The notes under the pieces: model-generated | What the model was told of the DNA's origin: nothing | The model's database searches: none | What the model saw: the letters and a program-made list of their open reading frames with translations, nothing else | Position numbers and translations under genes: made by a program | Source of the DNA: Opitutaceae bacterium | GTDB taxonomy: Bacteria > Verrucomicrobiota > Verrucomicrobiia > Opitutales > Opitutaceae | Length of the DNA: 6,597 nucleotides | NCBI GenBank assembly: GCA_005787865.1 | Contig: SXZN01000209.1 | Location: 1 to 6,597, forward strand | Direction of reading: 5' to 3' | Shown: positions 1 to 5,893 of the stretch, piece after piece | How positions within the stretch are numbered: position 1 is the first letter of the stretch | Layout of the letters: each line of letters starts with the position of its first letter

Positions 1-1
1 C

Positions 2-136
2 GACTACTGCGCCGTGCTCGGTAATTTTACGGCCGCTTACATTCTAAAGACCGGAGAAAATCCTGAGCCAAAGACGAGCGTCGTTTTATCGGAAGCCTAT
101 ACCCGGCTCCAGCGGTTACCTTTTAAATTGCAGTGA
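2..136 (+). CDS. C-terminal end of an unrecognised protein (5' truncated)
   Basis: Frame 2 is open from the window edge to a TGA at 134-136 and gives 44 residues, beginning DYCAVLGNFTAAY and ending LQRLPFKLQ. It has a mixed hydrophobic and charged composition, no low-complexity stretch, and looks like the end of a soluble globular protein. The other plus-strand frame checked here (frame 1) stops within the first 25 bases. I do not recognise the family, and the fragment is too short for motif assignment. The gene converges on the DUF1080 gene, leaving 72 bases between the two stop codons. That the frame is coding is an inference from its being open and from the following gene starting on the other strand. 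Confidence 0.55.
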   Translation, partial: DYCAVLGNFTAAYILKTGENPEPKTSVVLSEAYTRLQRLPFKLQ

Positions 137-208
137 GGCGCTGGGCCCCGAAGGCGTATTGAGATCACCATTTTCTGGGTCTCTAATCGTCATGGGCGCA
201 GTGCGAGC

Positions 209-979
209 TTACGGACTCGCTGGTAAGGTGAGTTCGCGGATCCAGATATTGCGAAAGGCGATGGGATTGCGGTGATCCTGCAGCATGAGCGGAAGTTTGG
301 CGGCATGCGGAACATATTTGGGTTTGCCGCGCCAAACCGTCGTCCCGCGCACCATTGCATCGTGCTGCACGAGCACGCCGTTATGCAAAACCGTCAGCCG
401 TGCGGGGCTGAGCAGGGTGCCATCCGCCGCAAAGCGCGGGGCTATAAAGACGGCCTCGTAGGTCTGCCACTCGCCTGGTGGGCGGCTGGCATTTACAAGC
501 GGGGGATGCTGTTTATAAATGGAGCCGGCTTGGCCGTTAACGTACGTGGGATTATTATACGAATCGAGCACCTGTAATTCATATAGCCCCATAAAAAATA
601 CTCCGCTGTTACCGCGGCCCTGACTCGAACTGACGACGTGCGCTGGAGTGCGAAATTCAAGATGCAGCTGAACATCGCCGAAAGATTGTTTCGTCTGTTG
701 GTCATACGTGGGAGCGGGGGCGGGCTTAGTCGCCACCACCATCGCGCCAGCTTCAATCTGCCAGGGGTGGCCGTTGGCCTTGACTGGTTCCCATGCCGCG
801 AGCGAGGTGCCGTCGAATAATACGATGGCATCGGAGGGGACCAAGCCCGCGGTGGCCGTGACCACCGCTGGTACGGGCTGCCAGTACTCCGTCACTTCTG
901 GAGGCGGAAGATTTTCGGCATAGGTCAAGCCGGCTAGGCACGACAATAAAAATAGGGCAGCGGCGGTGGGGCGCGTCAT
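209..979 (-). CDS. Exported DUF1080 protein (3-keto-disaccharide hydrolase family)
   Basis: This is a 256-residue protein, if read from the ATG at 979. The N-terminus (MTR, then the hydrophobic run AAALFLLSCLAGL) is a signal peptide with likely cleavage after TYA near residue 21. LLSC at 11-14 is a weak lipobox-like alternative. The mature part carries DUF1080 (PF06439, concanavalin A-like fold) hallmarks: LFDGTSLAAW at about 54-63, GRGNSGVFFMGLYELQVLDS at 121-140, GQAGSIYKQ near 149-157, PGEWQTYEAVF near 168-178, and a final PLMLQDHRNPIAFRNIWIREL-type strand (about 230-250). Family members act on glycans or 3-keto sugars outside the cytoplasm; the substrate here is unknown. An in-frame TTG at 997 would add six residues, but the ATG gives a normal short signal-peptide n-region. 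No convincing Shine-Dalgarno precedes either start. The gene follows mnmA on the same strand after 84 bases. The family call is firm; the enzymatic activity is inferred. Confidence 0.9.
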   Translation of the reverse strand: MTRPTAAALFLLSCLAGLTYAENLPPPEVTEYWQPVPAVVTATAGLVPSDAIVLFDGTSLAAWEPVKANGHPWQIEAGAMVVATKPAPAPTYDQQTKQSFGDVQLHLEFRTPAHVVSSSQGRGNSGVFFMGLYELQVLDSYNNPTYVNGQAGSIYKQHPPLVNASRPPGEWQTYEAVFIAPRFAADGTLLSPARLTVLHNGVLVQHDAMVRGTTVWRGKPKYVPHAAKLPLMLQDHRNPIAFRNIWIRELTLPASP

Positions 980-993
980 GGGAAAAAATTTGG

Positions 994-1020
994 GCAAGAG
1001 CGGTTAGGACGCAAGAGCGG
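994..1020 (-). repeat. 10-bp direct repeat pair upstream of the DUF1080 gene
   Basis: CCGCTCTTGC (minus-strand reading) occurs perfectly twice, at 1020-1011 and 1003-994, separated by 7 bases (17 bp from start to start). The second copy ends 14 bases before the preferred ATG at 979 and contains the alternative TTG start. The spacing is close to two turns of the helix, which would suit a dimeric regulator, but a chance or slippage duplication is equally possible. The repeat is directly visible; any function is speculative. Confidence 0.6.
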
Positions 1021-1063
1021 GCATCGTCGCCACGGCGAGGACGCGTAAATCGATTAGGCTGAC

Positions 1064-2182
1064 TTAGGCAAACACGCCGCCGCCGAGCAGTTGCTCGCCA
1101 CGGTAAAGCGCCATGATTTGGCCGGAGGCGAGGGCGCGTTGCGGTTGGGTAAAAGTTATGCGGGCCGATCTGGTTGTTGGCGGCGCGTCGGAATCTCCTG
1201 ATGCTAGGGTCGGATAAAAATTAATTCCGACGCGCGGGTCGCGGTAGCGCACCCGGCATTCGATGGCTTGCGGTGAGCTCGTGGCCGATGGGGTGATGGG
1301 TTCACCGATAAAGCTGAGGCTGTGAATTTGGCATTCGTGGGTCCACAGGCCAGGTGCAGTCGGGCTGTCGAAAGCGACCAGCAAGGCATGATCGCTGACG
1401 CGTTTGCCGGTGACGACATAAGCTTGGTCGTCCGTGTTCGACGGAATGCGAATGCCGCGGCGTTGGCCGATGGTGTAATAGTGCAGCCCGCGATGTTCGC
1501 CGAGGATCTGGCCATCGGTGGCGCGTACAATGGGACCCGGGTGATCCGGCACATATGCCGCGAGAAAATCAGCCATCTTCACGGCGCCGATGAAGCAGAT
1601 GCCTTGGCTGTCCTTTTTGTCCGCCGTCGCGAGGTGGGCGGCCGTTGCGATCCGTCGCAGTTCGGGCTTAGGCAGATGGCCGATCGGAAAGCGGGCGAAA
1701 CGCAGCTGCGCCTGCGTCAGGAGCGCGAGGAAGTAGGATTGATCCTTATTCTTATCGAGCCCCTCTTTTAAAATATAATGATCCGGCGCGATCGCGATGC
1801 GTTGAGCATAGTGACCGGTCGCAAGGGCCGTGAAGCCTTCCGCTTCGGCGTAGGCGCGGAGGACGCCAAACTTAATGCGGCTGTTGCACATCACATCAGG
1901 ATTGGGGGTGAGCCCGTGCTGGTAGCCTTCGAGGAGATAATCCACGATCAGTCGACGGTAGTCGTCCATAAGATTGACGACGCGAAATTCAATGCCGAGT
2001 TGATCCGTGACCGCGCGGGCATCGGCGATGTCCTGCATCCAGGGGCAGTGGCCGATTACGTTATCTTCATTGATCCAATTTTTCATGTACGCGCCGACCA
2101 CCGTGAAGCCTTGCTGCTTTAGGAGAAGAGCGGCGACGCTGCTGTCGACGCCGCCGGACATGGCAACTAAGATACGTTCCAT
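1064..2182 (-). CDS. mnmA: tRNA-specific 2-thiouridylase MnmA
   Basis: This is a 372-residue cytoplasmic enzyme that thiolates U34 of the tRNAs for Lys, Glu and Gln, using ATP and persulfide sulfur delivered by the cysteine-desulfurase relay. The N-terminal PP-loop ATP pyrophosphatase domain has MSGGVDSS at 8-15. The two catalytic cysteines are present: Cys99 in NPDVMCN and Cys196 in DSQGICFIG. GHYA (123-126) and KNKDQSYFL (144-152), then the central domain with YTIGQRRG, and the C-terminal beta-barrel ending LLGGGVFA complete the fold. Length is normal for the family. The ATG at 2182 (MERILVAMSGG) is chosen because family members begin a few residues before the PP-loop; an upstream TTG at 2236 would add 18 residues unlike the family. 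The stretch GHCPWMQDI at 45-53 is a variant I associate with verrucomicrobial and related enzymes. No clear Shine-Dalgarno is seen. It is divergent from the phosphodiesterase gene. Confidence 0.97.
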   Translation of the reverse strand: MERILVAMSGGVDSSVAALLLKQQGFTVVGAYMKNWINEDNVIGHCPWMQDIADARAVTDQLGIEFRVVNLMDDYRRLIVDYLLEGYQHGLTPNPDVMCNSRIKFGVLRAYAEAEGFTALATGHYAQRIAIAPDHYILKEGLDKNKDQSYFLALLTQAQLRFARFPIGHLPKPELRRIATAAHLATADKKDSQGICFIGAVKMADFLAAYVPDHPGPIVRATDGQILGEHRGLHYYTIGQRRGIRIPSNTDDQAYVVTGKRVSDHALLVAFDSPTAPGLWTHECQIHSLSFIGEPITPSATSSPQAIECRVRYRDPRVGINFYPTLASGDSDAPPTTRSARITFTQPQRALASGQIMALYRGEQLLGGGVFA

Positions 2183-2189
2183 TGGCTTA

Positions 2190-2218
2190 AGCAGTTCGCG
2201 GCACAGGCTTTTTGTCAA
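2190..2218 (-). promoter_or_regulatory. Possible promoter of mnmA
   Basis: The minus strand has a perfect TTGACA at 2218-2213. About 17 bases on lies ACTGCT (2195-2190), a poor match to TATAAT. TTGACA begins only 36 bases before the mnmA ATG, so a transcript from it would have almost no leader. The -35 match is plain; the -10 is weak, so the promoter call is tentative. Confidence 0.3.
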
Positions 2219-2288
2219 TCCACCTGCGCGCGACAATTAGACACCCCGCATATTTTGCTGCGCGCGGTGATGCTTTACAGATGAGGGC

Positions 2289-2293
2289 GGAGG
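2289..2293 (+). promoter_or_regulatory. GGAGG, possible ribosome binding site for the phosphodiesterase gene
   Basis: GGAGG lies 14 bases before the ATG at 2308, which is longer than the usual 5-9 base spacing. An in-frame ATG at 2281 is closed by TAG at 2296-2298, so the coding start cannot lie upstream of that stop. This is the best Shine-Dalgarno-like sequence before any of the main genes in the window, but its spacing makes its use uncertain. Confidence 0.35.
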
Positions 2294-2307
2294 CTTAGCT
2301 TCAGAGC

Positions 2308-3270
2308 ATGCGATATTTTATTATTAGCCTGTGCCTTGCGGTGATCACGATGCGGGCAGAAACCTTAACGCCTACGGCGGCGACGCCTCTAGTTGTTCCT
2401 GCGCGAACAGCGGTGCGGCCGGTCCGACCTTACCCCGACGTCGATCACGTAGTCATCATCAGTATCGATGGACTGCGGCCGGATCGACTTTTGTTGGCCC
2501 ACACGCCGACCCTGCGCGGTCTCATTGCTCGCGGCGCCTATACTTTTTGGGCCAAAACCACCGCCTTAGGCACTACCTTGCCCTCGCATACCAGCATGCT
2601 CACGGCGGTGAAGCCGCGTAAGCACGGCGTTTTATGGAATACAGATTTACCGCTGAAGGCAGCGATATACCCCAATTATCCGACGCTGTTTGAGCTGGCG
2701 CGTCGGGCGGGTTACACGACCGCAATGGCGGCAGGAAAAACTAAATTTAATGGCCTCAACAAGCCCGGCACGATCCAACAGGTTGATGTATCCACTAAAG
2801 ACGAGGTCGAGGATGAATCCGTCACCGTCGCGGCGGAAAGCATGATCGCTGCGCATCAGCCGGAAGTTTTATTTATACATTTTCCCGCGGTGGACTACGC
2901 TGGCCACAAATATGGTTGGGCTTCGGTCGAGCAATTGGCCACCATCGAAAAGGTGGATGGGCAGGTGCAGCGGATCTTTACCGCGCTGGCGCGGGCGGGT
3001 TTGACGGAGCGCACGGTGGTGATGCTGACGTCCGACCATGGCGGGGCGGGTAAGACGCACGGGCAGGAGGATGATCCGCGGAGTCGGCATATACCTTGGA
3101 TTATGGTAGGGCCGCACGTTCAGCCGGGGGACCTCACCCGCGAGGCTGATTTGGTGGTTAACACGGAAGACACCGGTGCGACGGCCTGTTATTTATTGGG
3201 TTTATCCCAGCTGCCTTATTTCGATGGTCGACCGGTGTTAGCGGCCTTGCTGAATCCCCCCGCGCCTTGA
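2308..3270 (+). CDS. Exported type I phosphodiesterase/nucleotide pyrophosphatase (alkaline phosphatase superfamily)
   Basis: This 320-residue protein likely hydrolyses phosphodiester or pyrophosphate bonds with two metal ions, outside the cytoplasm. Residues 1-17 (MRYFIISLCLAVITMRA) look like a signal peptide. The superfamily metal and catalytic motifs appear in order: ISIDGLRPD with Asp54; TTLPSHTSML with Thr90 as the probable nucleophile, matching the Thr before Phe-Pro in nucleotide pyrophosphatases; DYAGHKYG with Asp196 and His200; TSDHGG with Asp243 and His244; then HG at 251 as the probable last metal ligand, and IPWIMVGP at 262-269. All ligands expected of an active enzyme seem present. 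Length is short compared with eukaryotic ENPPs but usual for bacterial single-domain forms. The substrate cannot be told from sequence. Its TGA overlaps the ATG of the GH13 gene by one base, so the two are probably co-transcribed and translationally coupled. Confidence 0.92.
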   Translation: MRYFIISLCLAVITMRAETLTPTAATPLVVPARTAVRPVRPYPDVDHVVIISIDGLRPDRLLLAHTPTLRGLIARGAYTFWAKTTALGTTLPSHTSMLTAVKPRKHGVLWNTDLPLKAAIYPNYPTLFELARRAGYTTAMAAGKTKFNGLNKPGTIQQVDVSTKDEVEDESVTVAAESMIAAHQPEVLFIHFPAVDYAGHKYGWASVEQLATIEKVDGQVQRIFTALARAGLTERTVVMLTSDHGGAGKTHGQEDDPRSRHIPWIMVGPHVQPGDLTREADLVVNTEDTGATACYLLGLSQLPYFDGRPVLAALLNPPAP

Positions 3271-5741
3271 TGAAGCTTGATTTGTCGTTGGTGGATTATC
3301 CGCAGCGCATTGTTCGCGCTTGGTTGAATTCTACTTCCACGGGGGTGATTGCGCTTGATGCCGATTGGCAAGGCGCCGCGCTCCCGCTGTTGGCGCCGGG
3401 GGAGCCGGCTTTTGCATTTGCGAATTTGGGTCCGGCGGCGGCGTCACTCTATGCCGAAGAGGCGGCGTATTATGTGGATGAGGCGGGGCAATTAGTTTTC
3501 GTGCTCGATCCAGCTGATTACAGCTGGATCGATTTTAAAACGATGCCGGTTTATGCGGCGGGTAGTTTTAATGGCTGGGCCGCCGCGATTGGTCAGCCCG
3601 AGTGGCGTTTGCAACTGAGCGAGTTAAATGGTCGGCCCGTTTGGATCGGGCGGACGCGCGCCGCGCCCTTGCTCACCGCGCCGCCGCAACAATTTAAATT
3701 TATTACCGCGGAAGGTCGTTGGCTAGAGTTGCCGCGCGAGGCGAGCAATGGAGTTAGTGCGGGTCAGGGATATTTAAATCGGGCAATTTTTCCTCACCGC
3801 ACGGGGCGAAATTTATTTCAATTTACGACCGTAGAGCCGCTGCTGCTGACGCAGACTTATTCAGTGATACATGTGCGGGATGGTCGGCACGCGCCGAAGA
3901 CTCGGCTGCGCTTGGGGAAGTTCTTCCATGAGCTGAGCAGTCCGCTACCGATGGGCGCGCAGGTGCATCAAGCCGAGACGACCTTTCGGCTCTTTGCGCC
4001 CCGGGCTAAGTATGTGCGGCTTTTCCTTTGTGAAAAACTAACCGAGCAGGAGCACGCTTTTGGCTATGAATTAGACCGACGGGAAGAGGCCGGCCGTTGG
4101 TCCGGAGTGTGGGAAGCGCAGCTCGATCGAAATTTGCATGGCTGGTATTACTGGTATTCCATCAATGGACCCCACGATTTTTTTGGCCATTTTCATCCCA
4201 GTCACAAAGTGCTCGATCCCTACGCGCAGGCGGCAGTGGGGCCCGCCGGTCCGGGGGTAGTGCTCGATCCCGCTTGGGTGGGGCGCGGGGACCGATCGTG
4301 GGCTACGCCGGCTTGGCAGGATTTGGTAATCGCCGAGGCGCACGTGCGTGATCTCGTCGCGCAGGCGCCACTGCCGCTGGCGGCGAGCGCGCGCTTAGGG
4401 TTTGCCGGCCTGACGCAGTGGGTGAATCACCCTGATTTTTATTTAAAAAAGCTGGGCGTGAACGCGGTCGAGTTGCAGCCCATTCATGAGCATGATGCGC
4501 GGCACTCGGCCGACTACCATTGGGGTTACATGACCACCAATTTTTTTGCGCCGGCGAGCGGCTATGGTTTGGTGCCGGGGAGCATTCAGGTCGTCAAAGA
4601 ATTCCAAGCCCTCGTGGCCGCTTTTCATCGCCAAGGGATCGCGGTGATTATCGATGTGGTTTATAACCATGTGGGGGAGCCAGCCCACTTACAGCTAATC
4701 GATAAGCTGTATTATTTTGAACTCGATGATCAAGGGGCCCTGACCAACAGCAGTGGCTGTGGCAATGATGTCCGCTGTCGCTCGGCGATGGCCACCCGGC
4801 TGATCAGCGACAGCCTCATTCATTTAATCGAAGTGTATGGCGTCGATGGCTTCCGTTTTGATTTGGCGGAGTTAATCGGGGTGGACGTATTGCGCACGGT
4901 CGAGGCCGCGGTTAAAAAAGTGAAAGCCGATGTTATTCTCATCGCCGAGCCCTGGAGTTTCCGCGGACACAGCGCGGCCGCTTTGCGTTCCACCGGCTAT
5001 TCCTCATGGAATGACGGCTATCGGGATTTCTTGCGGACCTATGTGCACGGCCGGGGCACGGCGGAAAAAATGGAGTATTTCTTGAAGGGTTCGCCATGGC
5101 ATTTTGCGTATTGGCCGGCGCAGACGGTCAATTACACGGAGTCGCACGACGATCGGACGTGGGTTGATATGATCACGGAGCGCGGCGATCATAATGGCTT
5201 CGATCCGACCACGGCTGATCGGCAACGCACGCACTTGATGGCGGCGATTCTCTTGGCCTCGATCGGGATTCCCTTACTGGCGGCCGGCCAAGATTTTTTA
5301 CGTTCAAAATATGGGGTAGCTAATACTTATCAACGGGGAGATCTGAATGCGCTCGATTACCGCCGGTGCACTCGTTTTGCCGCGACGCAGCAGTATTTCG
5401 CCGACTGGATTGCTTTTCGGCGTTCGCCCCGCGGGCACCTCTTGCGCCAGTGGTCGCGGCCCAGCGAAGGATTTTTTCAATGCATCGCTCAGCTCGATGG
5501 CCCCGCGCTGGTGGCCATTTATAATGCGGATGGGAGTCAGGGACCGGAGCGGATATTATTAGCGCTCAACCCGCATATGGCGCCCGCTACGATTGCGTTG
5601 GGAAAATTTGCCGACTGGGATTGGCGGCCGATCGCTGACCAAGAGAGTTTTTATGGGGCAGGGCAGGGTCAATTAATGTCGATTGCAGTCGACCTCTGTA
5701 TACCGGCGCTCGGTTGTAGTTTGTGGGTAACGGAGCGGTAA
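3270..5741 (+). CDS. Pullulanase/isoamylase-like GH13 alpha-glucan debranching enzyme
   Basis: This 823-residue protein has no signal peptide, so is probably cytoplasmic, and likely cuts alpha-1,6 branches of glycogen or maltodextrins. Domain order as seen: an unassigned N-terminal part (1-85); a CBM48/glycogen-binding-like module (about 90-175) with AGSFNGW at 97-103 and QFKF at 141-144; a second CBM48-type module (about 235-330) with TTFRLFAPRAKYVRLF; the GH13 barrel (about 350-720); and a C-terminal beta domain. Catalytic regions: AEAHVRD at 355-361, YHWGYMT at 416-422, DVVYNHVGE at 462-470, GFRFDLAEL at 527-535 with nucleophile Asp531, LIAEPW with acid/base Glu560, and ESHDD with His626 and Asp627. 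All three catalytic carboxylates are present. YHWGYMT departs from the pullulanase signature YNWGYDP, and HDD replaces the usual HDN, so exact specificity is open. The ATG at 3270 shares its A with the preceding TGA; a TTG at 3267 is less likely. No Shine-Dalgarno is seen, which fits translational coupling. Confidence 0.92.
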   Translation: MKLDLSLVDYPQRIVRAWLNSTSTGVIALDADWQGAALPLLAPGEPAFAFANLGPAAASLYAEEAAYYVDEAGQLVFVLDPADYSWIDFKTMPVYAAGSFNGWAAAIGQPEWRLQLSELNGRPVWIGRTRAAPLLTAPPQQFKFITAEGRWLELPREASNGVSAGQGYLNRAIFPHRTGRNLFQFTTVEPLLLTQTYSVIHVRDGRHAPKTRLRLGKFFHELSSPLPMGAQVHQAETTFRLFAPRAKYVRLFLCEKLTEQEHAFGYELDRREEAGRWSGVWEAQLDRNLHGWYYWYSINGPHDFFGHFHPSHKVLDPYAQAAVGPAGPGVVLDPAWVGRGDRSWATPAWQDLVIAEAHVRDLVAQAPLPLAASARLGFAGLTQWVNHPDFYLKKLGVNAVELQPIHEHDARHSADYHWGYMTTNFFAPASGYGLVPGSIQVVKEFQALVAAFHRQGIAVIIDVVYNHVGEPAHLQLIDKLYYFELDDQGALTNSSGCGNDVRCRSAMATRLISDSLIHLIEVYGVDGFRFDLAELIGVDVLRTVEAAVKKVKADVILIAEPWSFRGHSAAALRSTGYSSWNDGYRDFLRTYVHGRGTAEKMEYFLKGSPWHFAYWPAQTVNYTESHDDRTWVDMITERGDHNGFDPTTADRQRTHLMAAILLASIGIPLLAAGQDFLRSKYGVANTYQRGDLNALDYRRCTRFAATQQYFADWIAFRRSPRGHLLRQWSRPSEGFFQCIAQLDGPALVAIYNADGSQGPERILLALNPHMAPATIALGKFADWDWRPIADQESFYGAGQGQLMSIAVDLCIPALGCSLWVTER

Positions 5742-5893
5742 CCAGCACGGGGAAAATTGCTAATTTTTGGAGGACGCCGCCGCCTTTTAATATGGCACGC
5801 ATCTCGCTTGCCAAGCTAGTCGGCCTCCTTTTCATAGCGGCCTCTACCGATATTTCTGTCGGCTAGAGCAAACGTTTCCAACTCATCACCCAC
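5742..5893. other. Intergenic region between the GH13 gene and gap
   Basis: These 152 bases should hold the end of the upstream transcript and the gap promoter. A TTTAAT at 5786-5791 is one mismatch from the -10 consensus, but no good -35 lies 16-18 bases upstream. AAAATT and AATTTT (5753-5767) could pair around a 3-base loop, but the A/T-only stem is unlike an intrinsic terminator. No Shine-Dalgarno precedes the gap ATG. I therefore cannot say with confidence where transcription stops or starts. Confidence 0.4.
5792..5866 (+). other. 24-codon mini-ORF upstream of gap (possible leader peptide)
   Basis: An ATG at 5792 opens a frame ending in TAG at 5864-5866. The predicted peptide starts MARISLAKLVGLLFIAAS and has a short positive start followed by a hydrophobic core, like a signal peptide or small membrane peptide. 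A GGAGG at 5769-5773 is 18 bases upstream, too far for efficient use. The stop is 27 bases before the gap ATG and in the same frame. It could be an upstream regulatory peptide, a decayed remnant, or chance; chance is the default at this length. Confidence 0.15.

Noticed and set aside
161..183. Possible hairpin (GAGA...CCA-TTTTC-TGG...TCTC) between the convergent stops at the left end
   Set aside because: Only short, interrupted pairing and no T-run on either side; not convincing as a terminator.
1016..1045. Short GC-rich inverted repeat (TCGCC...GGCGA) between mnmA and the DUF1080 gene
   Set aside because: The stem is five pairs with almost no loop and no T-tract; it does not support an mnmA terminator.
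1322..2122. Two plus-strand open frames (1322-1771 and 1778-2122) opposite mnmA
   Set aside because: They lie wholly antisense to a clear mnmA with all catalytic motifs, and their translations resemble no family; they are shadows of GC-rich coding sequence.
2224..2266. CTGCGCGCG occurring twice in the mnmA/phosphodiesterase divergent region
   Set aside because: Alternating GC sequence is low in complexity and self-complementary, so recurrence in GC-rich DNA is expected by chance.
5753..5767. AAAATT/AATTTT inverted repeat after the GH13 gene as a terminator
   Set aside because: The stem is A/T only with a 3-base loop, and extends by no more than one G-T pair; such a hairpin would be too weak.
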